Shown: one piece after another, positions 44,286-54,800 of the stretch
Layout: every line of letters begins with the position of its first letter
How positions within the stretch are numbered: position 1 is the first letter of the stretch
Source: Streptacidiphilus neutrinimicus
Lineage (GTDB): Bacteria; Actinomycetota; Actinomycetes; Streptomycetales; Streptomycetaceae
Assembly: GCF_000787815.1 (NCBI RefSeq)
Contig: NZ_BBPO01000006.1
Span: 46,278 to 110,277 of the forward strand
Direction: 5' to 3'
Length of the DNA stretch: 64,000 bases
The notes under the pieces: generated by a model
Database searches by the model: none
What the model saw: the letters and a program-made list of their open reading frames with translations, nothing else
Told to the model about the DNA's origin: nothing
Program-made: the position numbers and the translations under genes

Positions 44286-45386
44286 TCACTTGGAGATGGA
44301 CTCGTAGCCCTCGATCGTGGTGACGCTGCGGGACGCCGGGCCGATGTAGCGCGCGGAGGGACGGACCAGACGGCCGGTGCGCTTCTGCTCCAGGATGTGC
44401 GCCGACCAACCCGCGGTGCGGGCGCAGGTGAACATCGAGGTGAACATGTGCGCCGGGACCTCGGCGAAGTCCAGGACGATGGCCGCCCAGAACTCGACGT
44501 TGGTGGCCAGGACGCGGTCGGGGCGACGCGCGTGCAGCTCCTCCAGGGCCGCCTTCTCCAGCGCGGCGGCGACCTCGAAGCGCGGAGCGTCCAGCTCCTG
44601 GGCGGTGCGGCGCAGCACGCGGGCGCGCGGGTCCTCGGCGCGGTAGACGCGGTGGCCGAAGCCCATCAGGCGCTCGCCCTTGTCGAGGGCGTTCTTGACG
44701 TAGGCGACGGCGTCGCCGCTGCGCTCGATGTCCTCGATCATGCCCAGCACGCGGGACGGCGCACCGCCGTGCAGCGGGCCGGACATGGCGCCGACGGCGC
44801 CGGACAGGGCGGCGGCCACGTCCGCGCCGGTGGAGGCGATGACGCGGGCGGTGAACGTGGAGGCGTTCATGCCGTGCTCGGCCGCGGAGGTCCAGTACGC
44901 GTCGACGGCCTTGACGTGCTTCGGGTCGGGCTCGCCGCGCCAGCGGATCATGAAGCGCTCGACGATGGTCTCGGCCTTGTCGATCTCGCTCTGCGGGACC
45001 ATCGGCAGGCCCTGGCCGCGGGCGGACTGGGCCACGTAGGAGAGGGCCATGACCGCGGCGCGGGCGAGGTCGTCACGGGCCTGGTCGGCGCTGATGTCGA
45101 GCAGCGGGCGAAGGCCCCACACCGGCGCGAGCATGGCCAGCGCGGACTGCACGTCGACGCGGATGTCGCCGGAGTGGACCGGGATCGGGAAGGGCTCCGC
45201 CGGGGGCAGGCCCGGGTTGAACTTGCCGTCGACCAGCAGGCCCCAGGTGTTGCCGAAGGAGACGTGCCCGACGAGCTCCTCGATGTCGACACCGCGGTAG
45301 CGGAGGGAGCCGCCCTCCTTGTCGGGTTCGGCGATCTCCGTCTCGAACGCAACGACTCCTTCGAGTCCGGGTACGAAGTCGGACAT
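44286..45386 (-). CDS. Citrate synthase (type 2, CitA-like)
   Basis: This 366-aa protein has the citrate-synthase pattern: SLRYRGVDIEELVGHVSFG, EHGMNASTFTARVIAST with the first active-site His, SGPLHGGAPSRVLGMIE with the second His, and GFGHRVYRAEDPRARVL. The catalytic Asp lies in the later part (AIVLDFAEVPAHMF). It makes citrate from oxaloacetate and acetyl-CoA. The length and start fit the short Gram-positive form; a 2-methylcitrate activity cannot be excluded. It is divergent from pdxH. Confidence 0.93.
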   Translation of the reverse strand: MSDFVPGLEGVVAFETEIAEPDKEGGSLRYRGVDIEELVGHVSFGNTWGLLVDGKFNPGLPPAEPFPIPVHSGDIRVDVQSALAMLAPVWGLRPLLDISADQARDDLARAAVMALSYVAQSARGQGLPMVPQSEIDKAETIVERFMIRWRGEPDPKHVKAVDAYWTSAAEHGMNASTFTARVIASTGADVAAALSGAVGAMSGPLHGGAPSRVLGMIEDIERSGDAVAYVKNALDKGERLMGFGHRVYRAEDPRARVLRRTAQELDAPRFEVAAALEKAALEELHARRPDRVLATNVEFWAAIVLDFAEVPAHMFTSMFTCARTAGWSAHILEQKRTGRLVRPSARYIGPASRSVTTIEGYESISK

Positions 45387-45642
45387 CAGGCGGCTCCTCG
45401 GATCGGTTCTGACCGGTCGGTTCTGACTGGTCGGATCGGCGGAAGGCTTGGTGGTGTGGCCAAGTCGTCTCTGTTTTTGTGGCCGCGCGGTTGCGCGGGT
45501 GACGGTGCGGCGCGCGTGGCACGCGGTGTCAGCCTCTCAGGCACTGGGTGCATCGCGCCAGATCCCACGTCGGTGATGCCCTGCACACGCGTCGTATTCA
45601 CCTGTTGCTGCCGGCTTCGTCGACGGAGCGCGGCAACGATAC

Positions 45643-45660
45643 TCTCTCGACGTCGAGAGA
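45643..45660. promoter_or_regulatory. 18-bp perfect palindrome between citrate synthase and pdxH
   Basis: TCTCTCGACGTCGAGAGA (45643-45660) is its own reverse complement. It lies in the 397-bp divergent gap 45387-45783, 257 bp upstream of the citrate synthase start and 124 bp upstream of pdxH. Palindromes of the kind TCT(T/C)GACGTC(A/G)AGA occur, as I recall, before TCA-cycle genes in streptomycetes. The other end of the gap has imperfect tandem copies of cggttctgac(c/t)ggt near 45404-45435. No gene is supported in the gap. Confidence 0.6.
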
Positions 45661-45783
45661 ATCCACGCTCGTCCCGGTGCGTCCCGCCGTACCGCGCGGA
45701 TGACGCGCCGGCCGCCTGGTTGTCGGACGATCTTCCCGGTACGTTCAGCCCGGCTGTCCGGCTCGGACTGGGATGATGGCGAC

Positions 45784-46491
45784 GTGCACGCATCGGATGC
45801 TCCTCTCGCGCCGGACCACGGACCCCTCGCGCCGCTCGGCCACGTCGACCCCGCGGACATGCGCCGCCAGTACCGGGCCGAGGGCCTGCTGGAGGCGGAG
45901 CTCGCCGCGGACCCGGTCCAGCAGTTCACCCGCTGGTTCGTCGACGCGCAGCACGCCGGCATCGACGAGCCGAACGCGATGATCGTCTCCACGGTGGACC
46001 GGGCCGGCCGGCCCAGCATGCGCACCGTGCTGCTGAAGGGCTACGACGAGCGCGGCTTCGTCTTCTACACGAACTACGAAAGCCGCAAGGGCCGCGAGAT
46101 CGCGGACAACCCGCACGTCGCGCTGCTCTTCCCGTGGCACCCGATCGCGCGCCAGGTGATCGTCACCGGCACCGCGACCCGGGTCGGCCGCGACGAGACG
46201 GCCGGGTACTTCCGCTCCCGCCCGCACGGCTCCCAGCTCGGCGCCTGGGCCAGCGCCCAGTCCCAGCCGGTCGCCTCCCGCGAGGAGCTGGAACGCCGCT
46301 ACGCGGACCTCGCCACCCGCTACCCGGAGGGCGAGGGCGTCCCCGTTCCGCCGTTCTGGGGCGGCTTCCGGGTCTCCCCGACCTCCGTCGAGTTCTGGCA
46401 GGGCCGCGAGAACCGCCTGCACGACCGTCTGCGCTTCGACGCCGACCCCACCGCCCCGACCGGCTGGCGGGTGGACCGGCTCTGCCCCTGA
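45784..46491 (+). CDS. pdxH: Pyridoxamine 5'-phosphate oxidase PdxH
   Basis: This 235-aa FMN enzyme has the PdxH pattern: [58 protein letters not shown], and the late [20 protein letters not shown] with RLHDR. It oxidises pyridoxamine or pyridoxine phosphate to PLP. The GTG at 45784 (GGGATGATGG upstream) is chosen because it gives the normal N-terminal length. Confidence 0.93.
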   Translation: MHASDAPLAPDHGPLAPLGHVDPADMRRQYRAEGLLEAELAADPVQQFTRWFVDAQHAGIDEPNAMIVSTVDRAGRPSMRTVLLKGYDERGFVFYTNYESRKGREIADNPHVALLFPWHPIARQVIVTGTATRVGRDETAGYFRSRPHGSQLGAWASAQSQPVASREELERRYADLATRYPEGEGVPVPPFWGGFRVSPTSVEFWQGRENRLHDRLRFDADPTAPTGWRVDRLCP

Positions 46492-46906
46492 GCCTCCCCA
46501 TCGGGCGCCTCCCGGCGGCCGCTGTGCGCGCCAGGGTGTGCGCCCCCTGCGACGGTCGTGCGCCGGAGTCTCCACTGATGCGGACGGGTGATGAGAAAAC
46601 CTACGACAGCTGGAGTAGGCGCTGACTCGCACGAGTGATTCCTCGACATCGCCTTTTTGCAGTCGTCAGGGTGAGGGCATTGCCCATGACCTGCGCCGTT
46701 GGGCGGTGGTGGGCGCGCGGGGCCGGGGTGCCGCCCGCCCGGCGATTACGTGAATCTTCCGTGGAGGGGTAAGTTTCCGCGCGGGTGGATGGTTTGCCGT
46801 ACGGTTCCTGGCTCTTGGCGATGCAGACCATCGAACGGGGCGAGGAGAAGGCCGCCTGGCAGCCAACTGCCCGGTCACCGTTCCCTTCAAACCCAAGGGG
46901 TCCTCA
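46492..46906 (+). other. Intergenic region before the fxs operon
   Basis: This 415-bp gap between pdxH and fxsA has no supported gene; the small minus-strand frame at 46601-46831 has no ribosome site or protein-like composition. The middle part is less GC-rich (tttttgcagtcgtc near 46653-46666, gattacgtgaatcttccg near 46743-46760), a likely place for the fxs promoter. No clear palindromic operator was seen. Confidence 0.5.
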
Positions 46907-47101
46907 ATGTCCGCATCCCGCGACACCAAGTCCCAGGCCACAGAGGCGGATTCGTCCGTCGCCGAGGGCCAGGGCACCCGTCCCGCCCCGGTCCGGCTCG
47001 CCAGGCGGGGTGATGCCGCGCACAGCATGATGCTGAGCCGCGTGCTGCCCGACAGCGGCGTCTCCCGGCTGGACGTGGCAGCCTTCAACTCCTCGATCTG
47101 A
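46907..47101 (+). CDS. fxsA: FxSxx-COOH RiPP precursor peptide FxsA
   Basis: This 64-aa peptide ends in F-N-S-S-I (residues 60-64), exactly the F-x-S-x-x-COOH signature. The leader is charged and rich in Ser, Ala and Arg; the stretch before the core ([17 protein letters not shown]) is typical of the family. The maturase family FxsB is linked, from work I recall, to three-residue cyclophanes, here a bond between the Phe60 ring and the Ser62 side-chain beta carbon. AAGGGG lies 6 nt before the ATG. The maturase gene follows after 40 bp, which hold a small GTCT/AGAC inverted repeat. Confidence 0.92.
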   Translation: MSASRDTKSQATEADSSVAEGQGTRPAPVRLARRGDAAHSMMLSRVLPDSGVSRLDVAAFNSSI

Positions 47102-47141
47102 CGAGGCGCAGAGGCTGTCTGTCTGTAGACAAAAAACTACC

Positions 47142-49586
47142 ATGGATCTCAACCGTTCTGTCACCACGCCGTTCAGACAGTTCGTCATCAAACTCGAAAG
47201 TCGATGCGATCTGTCGTGCGACCACTGCTACGTGTACGAGCACGCCGACACGAGTTGGCGCGGGCGCCCCACGGTGCCGCCCGACGAGGTCCTCGTGCGG
47301 ACGGCCGGCAGGATCGCGGAGCACGCGCGGGAACACCGGTTGGCGCGGGTCCATGTGGTGCTCCACGGCGGAGAGCCTCTGTTGGCTGGGCCGGTCCGGT
47401 TGCGGCGTGCCGCGCAGGTGCTGCACGACGCCCTGCGCGGGGTGTGCGAGCTGGATCTGAGGATCCACACCAACGCGGTGACCCTCGACGAGCGGTTCCT
47501 TGAGATCTTCGACCAGTACGACGTGAAGGTCGGCGTGTCCCTCGACGGGGACCGCGCCGCCAACGATCTGCACCGCCGTTATGCGAACGGCCGTAGCAGC
47601 TACGACCGGGTGGTCCGGGCGGTCGACCTGCTCCGCCTGCCCCGCTGGCGCCATCTCTACGCCGGCCTGCTCTGCACCGTCGACGTGCGCAGCGACCCCG
47701 TCGCCGTCTACGACGCCCTGGTGGCGCTCGAACCGCCCCGCATCGACTTCCTGCTGCCCCACGCCACCTGGGACGAGCCCCCGCTGCGGCCCGAAGGCCC
47801 CGGCACGACCCCGTACGCCGACTGGCTCTGGCGCGTCTACGAGCGCTGGAACGCCCAGGACCGACCGGTGCCGGTCCGGATGTTCGACTCGCTGCACCGG
47901 ACGCTGCGCGGCCTGAGCAGCCTGACCGAGTCCCTCGGCCTCGCCCCCGCCGACCTCGTCGTCGTCGAGACGGACGGCACCCTGGAACAGGCCGATTCGC
48001 TGAAGACCGCCTACGACGGCGCGGCCGCGACCGGCTTCGACGTGTTCCGCCATGACTTCGACACCGCGGCCCGTCACCCGGGCATGATCGACCGTCAGCA
48101 GGGCCTGGCGGGGCTGAGCGCCCAGTGCCGCGCCTGCCCCGTGGTGGAGTCCTGCGGCGGCGGCCTCTACGCGCACCGCTACCGCAGCCCGCAGGGCGGC
48201 TTCCACGCACCCGACGGCGGCTTCGACCACCCCAGCGTCTTCTGCCCCGACCTCCTCTCCCTGATCACCGCCGTGCGCGACGCCCAGGACGCGTCCGCAG
48301 GCGGCTCCGCCCCCAAGGAGCAACGCCCCATGGCAACCGGCCTGCTGTCGGACCGGCACTTCGACGAGCTGGCCTCGGGGTACGGCAGTGCCGACGCCGT
48401 CGCGGTGCTGGCCGAGGCCCAGGTGGAGCTGAACCGCGCGCTGCTCGACCAGGTCGCCGAGGCCTGGGCGGCGGCGCCCGAGGCTGAGCTGCCGTACGGG
48501 GAGGCGTGGGAGCTGATCGCCCGCCTCGACGAGAGCGCCCCGCAGGCGCTGGACCGCGCTTTGGCCCACCCGTTCACCCGCTCCTGGGCGCTGGAGTGCC
48601 TCCGGCGGTCGGGGCCCGCCGCCGAGCGCTTCGGCGGTGTCGCCGAACTCGCGGCCGCGGCGGCGCTGTTCGCCGGCCGCGAGGAGAAGCTGACGCTGCC
48701 CGTTCGCCCCGGTGGCGAGCTCCGGCTGCCGGGACACGGGGTGCTGACGGCGGTCGGGGGCCGCTCCGCCCTCGTCGCGACCGAGCACGGCAGGTTCGCG
48801 GCCGAGACGGCCCAGGAGCGGGTCGAGGTCCGGCTGCGGGCGCCCGGGCACGAGCCCCGCTGGCGCCCGGTCCGGCCGGTGTCGGGCCCCGCGACCGCCC
48901 GGGATGTCGCGGCGCGGGCCGACACGCAGGGCTGGCTGCTGCGGCTCGACGACACCGATCCGCAGCGCCGCGCCCACCACTGGACCCCGGCCGAGCCGAT
49001 GGACGACGCGGAGGCGGCGCGCTGGGAGGCGGAGCTGGCCGGCGCCTGGCGGCTGGTCGACGAGACCCTCCCCGGCTACGCGCCCGGTCTGCGGGCTGGT
49101 CTCGGCACGGTCGTGCCGCTGCGGCCCGCCGCCGACGGCAGCTACGTCAGCGGCGCCGCGCGCGACCTGTTCGGCACCGTCGGCATCGCCCGGCCGGGTG
49201 CGGAGGAGTTGCTCGCACTGCTGCTGATCCACGAGTTCCAGCACGTCAAGCTCGGCGCGGTCTTCGACGTCGAGGACTTGTTCGACCGTGCTGACACCAG
49301 GACTTTCGACGCCCCCTGGCGGCCCGACCCGCGCCCCTTCGAGGGGCTGTTCCAGGGCGCCTACGCGCACATCGCCGTGGTGGAGTTCTGGCGCTCGCGG
49401 TGGCGGGCGACCGGCTCGAAGGAGGCTCGAGCCGAGTACACACGTTGGCTCGACCACACCTTTCGCGCCATCGGGGTCATGACGGACTCTGGAGCCCTGA
49501 CCGAACGCGGCCGCCGCTTCGTGGCGGGGATGCGGGCCACCGTCGAGCCATGGGTCCGCGAGGCCGCCACAGGCGAGGAGGGCTGA
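47142..49586 (+). CDS. fxsB: FxsB radical SAM/SPASM peptide maturase fused to an HEXXH domain
   Basis: This 814-aa protein starts with a radical SAM domain whose cluster cysteines are C22, C26 and C29 ([14 protein letters not shown]), with HGGEPLLAG (GGEP motif) after it. A SPASM-like cysteine region follows ([19 protein letters not shown], then FCPD) to about residue 375. The C-terminal 400 residues form the HEXXH peptide-modification domain, and HEFQH at 697-701 is intact, so it could bind zinc. The first half should crosslink the FxsA Phe-x-Ser core, and the second half may cut or alter the peptide; that role is inference. The stop overlaps the next start by one base (TGATG). Confidence 0.93.
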   Translation: MDLNRSVTTPFRQFVIKLESRCDLSCDHCYVYEHADTSWRGRPTVPPDEVLVRTAGRIAEHAREHRLARVHVVLHGGEPLLAGPVRLRRAAQVLHDALRGVCELDLRIHTNAVTLDERFLEIFDQYDVKVGVSLDGDRAANDLHRRYANGRSSYDRVVRAVDLLRLPRWRHLYAGLLCTVDVRSDPVAVYDALVALEPPRIDFLLPHATWDEPPLRPEGPGTTPYADWLWRVYERWNAQDRPVPVRMFDSLHRTLRGLSSLTESLGLAPADLVVVETDGTLEQADSLKTAYDGAAATGFDVFRHDFDTAARHPGMIDRQQGLAGLSAQCRACPVVESCGGGLYAHRYRSPQGGFHAPDGGFDHPSVFCPDLLSLITAVRDAQDASAGGSAPKEQRPMATGLLSDRHFDELASGYGSADAVAVLAEAQVELNRALLDQVAEAWAAAPEAELPYGEAWELIARLDESAPQALDRALAHPFTRSWALECLRRSGPAAERFGGVAELAAAAALFAGREEKLTLPVRPGGELRLPGHGVLTAVGGRSALVATEHGRFAAETAQERVEVRLRAPGHEPRWRPVRPVSGPATARDVAARADTQGWLLRLDDTDPQRRAHHWTPAEPMDDAEAARWEAELAGAWRLVDETLPGYAPGLRAGLGTVVPLRPAADGSYVSGAARDLFGTVGIARPGAEELLALLLIHEFQHVKLGAVFDVEDLFDRADTRTFDAPWRPDPRPFEGLFQGAYAHIAVVEFWRSRWRATGSKEARAEYTRWLDHTFRAIGVMTDSGALTERGRRFVAGMRATVEPWVREAATGEEG

Positions 49587-50437
49587 TGGCGGACCGCGGC
49601 GGCCGGGTGGACGTCCAAGCGTGGCGAGGCCTGCTCGGGGCCCTGGGTCGGCCGCCGGGTGGCGTCCTCCTGGTCCAGGCGTCGCTGCACCGCCTCGGGC
49701 CGGTCGCGGGCGAGGAGGACGATCCGCAGGGCCGGGCCGGCGTGGTCGCGCGGGCGCTCCGCGAGGCGCTCGGGGAGGACGGCACGCTGGTCGCCTACAC
49801 CGCGACCCCGGAGAACTCGCAGACCTCCCGGCTCTACCGGGAGGCCACGGCGGGGCTCAGTGCGGCCAAGCTGGAGATTTACCACGAGCGCATGCCCGCG
49901 TTCGACCCCGTCCGGACGCCGAGCTCGCCCACCGTGGGCCGGCTCTCCGAGGCGATCCGGTTGCTGCCGGGCGCGCGGCGCAGCGCGCACCCGCAGACCT
50001 CCTTCGCCGCGGTCGGCCCGCTGGCGGAGGAGATCACCGGCGAGCACCCGCTGGCGCAGCACCTGGGCTGGGACTCGCCGCTGGGCCGGTTGTACGGCTG
50101 CGGCGCCCAGGCGCTGCTCATCGGCACCGGCGCGCGCAGCTTCACCCCGTTCCACCTGCTGGACTACCGCCTGGACGCGCCCGTGCAGACCTACCGGGCC
50201 AAGCGTCTCGACCGGGCGGGCCGGCCCTACTGGCACGCGTTCCAGGGGGTGTCCCTGGACGACCTGCACTTTCCCGAGCTCGGCCGCCGGGTCCTGGCGC
50301 TGGGCCGCGCGGCGGAGCCGCCGCTGCGGATCCCCCGGGCGCCGATCGGCGGGACCAGCGTCGCCCTGGTGCCCATCCGTGCCGTCGTGGACCTCGCGGC
50401 CAAGGTGGCCGTCCGTGCGACGGGCGTTGCCGGCTGA
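49586..50437 (+). CDS. AAC(3)-family N-acetyltransferase of the fxs locus
   Basis: This 283-aa protein has the AAC(3) family pattern: VLLVQASLHRLGPVAGEED at the start, GTLVAYTATPENS, and the late LIGTGARSFTPFHLLDYR with its conserved histidine. The family moves an acetyl group from acetyl-CoA to the 3-amino group of aminoglycosides. Here, in the fxs operon, it is more likely to act on the peptide or another locus product; this is inference from position. It need not give drug resistance. The start shares a base with the fxsB stop. Confidence 0.85.
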   Translation: MADRGGRVDVQAWRGLLGALGRPPGGVLLVQASLHRLGPVAGEEDDPQGRAGVVARALREALGEDGTLVAYTATPENSQTSRLYREATAGLSAAKLEIYHERMPAFDPVRTPSSPTVGRLSEAIRLLPGARRSAHPQTSFAAVGPLAEEITGEHPLAQHLGWDSPLGRLYGCGAQALLIGTGARSFTPFHLLDYRLDAPVQTYRAKRLDRAGRPYWHAFQGVSLDDLHFPELGRRVLALGRAAEPPLRIPRAPIGGTSVALVPIRAVVDLAAKVAVRATGVAG

Positions 50438-50512
50438 CGGTGTTGACGGACCATCAAGCGGCGCGGTTCCATCATTTCTACAGCACGGGCAACATCGTTC
50501 GGGGGTGCGCGC

Positions 50513-51892
50513 GTGGCGGAACAAGAGGGCTGGGACGAGGACATACCTCGGCCCATCTTCTTTCTGAGTTACGCACATTCCCCTCGGGGCGCCGGGCGGC
50601 CAAGGAGCGTCTCGAACCTCTGGGAGGCCCGCTTATTCCGGGATCTGTGCGAAGCCGTGGTGGATCTGTCCGGATGGGACGCGAACGAGCCGCCCGGATT
50701 CATGGATTCGGGCCTCAATGTCGGCGAGGGCTGGTCCGAGCGGATCAGTGAGTCGCTGGCGCACTGCCGGGTCTTCGTGCCGCTGTACTCGGTGCACTAT
50801 TTCAAGAGCCAGGCGTGCGGCCAGGAATGGGCCGCCTTCGCCTCCCGGGACGTGCTCTCGGTGACGCCGGGCGGCGGGCTGCCGTCCGCGATCGTGCCGG
50901 TGCAGTGGGTCCGGGTGCAGGAGGAGCGGCTGCCGCCGGTGGCCAAGGCGCTGCAGTTCGACCACCAGGCCTTCGGCGAGGGTTACCGGACCGAGGGCAT
51001 GCAACCGCTCCTCAAGGTCAACAAGTTCCAGTCGGACTACCAGCTGGCCGTCTACCGGCTGGCGCAGCGCATCGTCGACGTGTCCGAGCGGATGCGCGTG
51101 CGCATCGGCGCCCGCCGGGACTTCCAGGACTACGACTCGGCTTTCCCGGCCCCCGAACGCCGACGCACGCTGCGGATCTCCGTCGCCGCCTGCGACGTCC
51201 ACCACCTGCCGGAGGGCCGCTCCGCGGCGGGTTACGGCACCTGGGCGCACGAGTGGCGGCCCTTCGGGGGGCAGAGCGAGGAGGCGATCGCCCGTCGCGC
51301 CGCTGCCGTGGCCCGCGAGTGGGAGTTCCACGCCAGCATCGAGCCCTTCGCCGAGGAGGCGGCCCGGGTGCTCGCGGGCGAACGGCCGAAGGCCCCCGCG
51401 CTGCTGCTGCTGGACCGCTGGACCCTCCTCGACACCCAACGCCGGGAGACGTTACGGCAGGTGGACGCCTGTAACCCGACCTGGCTGGGGCTGATGGAAC
51501 CCTGGGACCCGCACGATCCGGAGAACATCGCCCGGCACGAGGAGTTGCGCGCCCTCTCCGAGCGCACACTGGTGAACCTGCGGGCCCAACGTCATCAACG
51601 GGCCAAGCTGCGCGGCGTCGACGTGGTGTCCAGCCTCGACGAGTTCGAGAGCATGCTGCCGCATGTGGCGCTGAGCGCCATGCACGCCTTCGAGGAACTG
51701 GACGAGGCGGACGGAGGGTCGGCCGCGGCGCCGGAGGCGAGCGGGTCGCCGCCACGCCCGAATCTGCGAGACGAGCACATCAAGCGCGGGAACGGCCGAC
51801 CGGACGGCAGCCCGCCGACCGCGCCGACCGCGTCCGACCACGCCGCCGCCGACGAGGGGCCGGCAACCGGTTCCGGGGGAGGGAATCCATGA
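50513..51892 (+). CDS. fxsC: TIR-like protein FxsC
   Basis: This 459-aa protein starts with a TIR-like domain: PIFFLSYAHSPRG, then a SVHYFKSQACGQEW segment in which C102 and E105 occupy the place of the W-C-x-x-E active-site motif of NAD-cleaving TIR domains. A second conserved domain (about 215-390, LRISVAACDVHHLPEG, then PTWLGLMEPWDP) is special to FxsC. The tail of about 60 residues is disordered. Two leucines are coded by TTA (codons 41 and 314, at 50633-50635 and 51452-51454), so translation may wait for the bldA tRNA. The start is GTG. It overlaps fxsT by ATGA. Confidence 0.9.
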   Translation: MAEQEGWDEDIPRPIFFLSYAHSPRGAGRPRSVSNLWEARLFRDLCEAVVDLSGWDANEPPGFMDSGLNVGEGWSERISESLAHCRVFVPLYSVHYFKSQACGQEWAAFASRDVLSVTPGGGLPSAIVPVQWVRVQEERLPPVAKALQFDHQAFGEGYRTEGMQPLLKVNKFQSDYQLAVYRLAQRIVDVSERMRVRIGARRDFQDYDSAFPAPERRRTLRISVAACDVHHLPEGRSAAGYGTWAHEWRPFGGQSEEAIARRAAAVAREWEFHASIEPFAEEAARVLAGERPKAPALLLLDRWTLLDTQRRETLRQVDACNPTWLGLMEPWDPHDPENIARHEELRALSERTLVNLRAQRHQRAKLRGVDVVSSLDEFESMLPHVALSAMHAFEELDEADGGSAAAPEASGSPPRPNLRDEHIKRGNGRPDGSPPTAPTASDHAAADEGPATGSGGGNP

Positions 51893-54800
51893 GCGCGACC
51901 GCACCCGAGAGCGACGGGGCCGAGCCGGTGCTGCTGCCGATGCGCGACCAGCGTGACGGACGGGTCATCACCTTCTACTCCTACAAGGGCGGTACCGGCC
52001 GGACCATGGCCCTAGCCAACATGGCCTGGATCCTGGCGGCCAACGGCTACCGGGTCCTCGCCGTCGACTGGGACCTGGAGGCGCCAGGCCTGCACCGCTT
52101 CTTCGCTCCCTTTCTGGAGCAGGCGGCGCTCGACGCCTCCACCGGCGTCATCGACCTGATCTACGACTACTGCGACGCGCCGCTGGAGAGCGAGGAGTTC
52201 GATCCGACGGCGATGCGGCAGTGGGCGCGGGTGCTGCCGCACGTGCTCTCGCTCACCTGGACCGGCTTCCCCGGCGAGGGGTGCCTGGACTTCCTGCCCG
52301 CCGGTCAGGCGCACAGCGACTACGGCGCGATGGTCGCCAACATCAACTGGGACGAGTTCTACGCCCGGCGGCACGGCGCCGAGTTCTTCAAGGCGCTGCG
52401 CGCCGACATGAGCCGCCAGTACGACTACATCCTGCTCGACAGCCGCACCGGCCTCTCCGACATCCAGGAGATCTGCACCGTCGAGCTGCCGGACGACCTG
52501 GTCATCTGCTTCACGCTCAGCAACCAGAGCATCGAGGGCGCCTCCGAGATCGCCCGGAAGATCACCGAGCGGCACTACAACCGCGGCATCCGGATCCTGC
52601 CGGTGCCCATGCGCATCGACGACGGTGAGAAGGGCAAGGCCGACGCCGGGCGTGCGCTGGCCCGCAAGCGGTTCAGCGGCCTGCCGCAGGGGCTCTCCGA
52701 GAGCGCGCGGGAGCGCCACTGGGACTCCGTCGAGATCCCCTACCTGCCGTACTACGCCTACGAGGAGATCCTGGCGCCGTTCGGGGACAAGCCGGGGTCG
52801 CCGCTGTCCATGCTCTCGGCCGTCGAGCGGCTGGTCGCCTCGGTCACCAAGGACCGGGTGATCGGGCTGCCGCCGATGGACGAGGACGTCCGGCTGCACT
52901 ACGTGGACCTGTTCACCCGCCCGCGTCCCACCGCGCGCGAGGACATCATCGTGTCCTACGCCTCCGAGGACCGGATGTGGGCGGAGTGGATCGAGTGGGT
53001 GCTGACCCGGGCCGGGCTGCGGGTCGTGCCGCGCGAGCTGGGCTCGCTGCCGAGGGTCGACTCCGACCGGGTCCGCGAGGCGGTGACCCGGACGCTGGCG
53101 GTCTGGAGCCAGGCCTACGCCAAGGCCGTCCAGTCGCGCCAGGCCCGCGACCTGCTGGTCGGCGAACGCACCCCGGACCAGCCCGAGTTGATCACCGTGC
53201 GGGTCGGCGACGTGCGGTCCGCCTCCAACTTCGGCGGCAACTCCGTCGAGCTGGTCCGCCTGGAGGAGGACGCCGCGCGGGCGGTGCTGCTGCGGGCCGT
53301 CGGCCTGCCCGAGACGCTGCTGATGGACTCCGTCCCCGGCGAGGGGCCGCGCTTTCCCGGACGCCGCCCGGCGATCTGGAACCTCCGGCTGCGCAACCCG
53401 TCCTTCACCGGTCGCGCCGCCGTGCTGGACCGCCTGCGCGACCAACTGCGCGGCCAGCAACGGGACCGGCGCTCCACGGTGGTGCTGCCGACCCCGCAGA
53501 CCCTCTACGGGCTCGGCGGCGTCGGCAAGACCCAGGTCGCGCTGGAGTACGCCTACCGCTTCATGGCCGACTACGACCTGGTCTGGTGGATCGAGTCCGA
53601 GGAGCCGGAGCAGGTCGCCACCTCGCTCTCCGAGCTCGGCCGCCGCCTGGACCTGCGCATGGGCGAGAACGCGAACGAGAACGCCGAACTGGTCAAGGAG
53701 ACGCTGCGACTGGGCATGCACCCGAAGGCCAAGCGCTGGCTGCTGATCTTCGACAACGCCGACGACCCGGCGCAGATCGTCCGCTTCCTGCCCGGCGGCT
53801 CCGGCGACGTGCTGGTCACCTCCCGGAACCAGGCGTGGACCAGCCACGCCGAGGCGCTGGAGGTCGACGTCTTCCGTCGCGAGGAGTCGGTCGAGCACCT
53901 CTGCCGGCGCGCACCGGCCCTGTCGCAGCAGGAGGCGGCGCTCGTCGCCGAGGCGGTCGGCGACCTGCCGCTGGCGGTCGAGATAGCCGCGGCCTGGCTG
54001 GAGACCACCGGCGTCCCCGTCGGCGAGTACGTCGAGGAGCTGCAGAGCCAGCCGGACAAGGCGCTCGGCGGCGCGACCCCCGACGACTACCCGGACAGCT
54101 TCGGCCGAGCCTGGAAGGTCTCCATCGAGCGCCTGGGGCAGCAGATGCCGGCGGCGGTCCGGCTGCTCCAGCTGTGCGCGTTCCTGTCACCGGACTCGAT
54201 CGCCATCAGCATCTTCTACAGCGACCAGATGATGAACGCGCTGCTGCCCTTCGACGACGAGCTGCGCGACAAGAACATGATGGGCCGCGTCATCCGGGCC
54301 ATCGGCCGGTACGCGCTGGCCAAGGTCGACAACAGCAGCCGGACCTTCCAGGTTCACCGCATGGTGCAGGCGGTCATCCGGTCCGGCCTGAGCTTCGAGG
54401 AGCAGGAGGAGCTGGTCCACGAGGTGCACCGGGTCCTCGTCGGCGCGCGCCCCGACATCGGCGACACCGACGACCCGGAGAACTGGCCGCGGTTCGAACT
54501 GATCTGGCCGCACCTCGGCCCGTCCAGCGCGGAGACGTGCGACGAGGCCGACACCCGGCAGCTGCTGATCGACCGTGTCCGGTACCTGTGGAAGCGCGGC
54601 GACCTGGACCGGGCGGAGGACCTGGGCCGACGGCTGAACACCGCGTGGACGGAGAAGCTGGGCGAGGACGACCGGCAGACCCTCCAGTTGCGCTTCCAGC
54701 TCGCGAGCGTGCTGCGAAGCAAGGGCCTGGCCCAGGAGTGCCTGGAGCTGGACGAGAACACGCTGCAGCGGCAGAGCCGCGTGCTGCGTCCCGACCATCC

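Noticed and set aside
46601..46831. Small minus-strand frame before fxsA as a second precursor peptide
   Set aside because: It has no F-x-S-x-x end, no ribosome site and no protein-like composition.
47085..49457. Long minus-strand frame (790 codons) opposite fxsB
   Set aside because: FxsB has clear radical SAM, SPASM-like and HEXXH motifs; the antisense frame has no ribosome site or domain.
49586..50437. A simple antibiotic-resistance reading of the AAC(3)-like gene
   Set aside because: Its position and overlap inside the fxs operon point to a role in the locus; resistance cannot be read from family membership alone.
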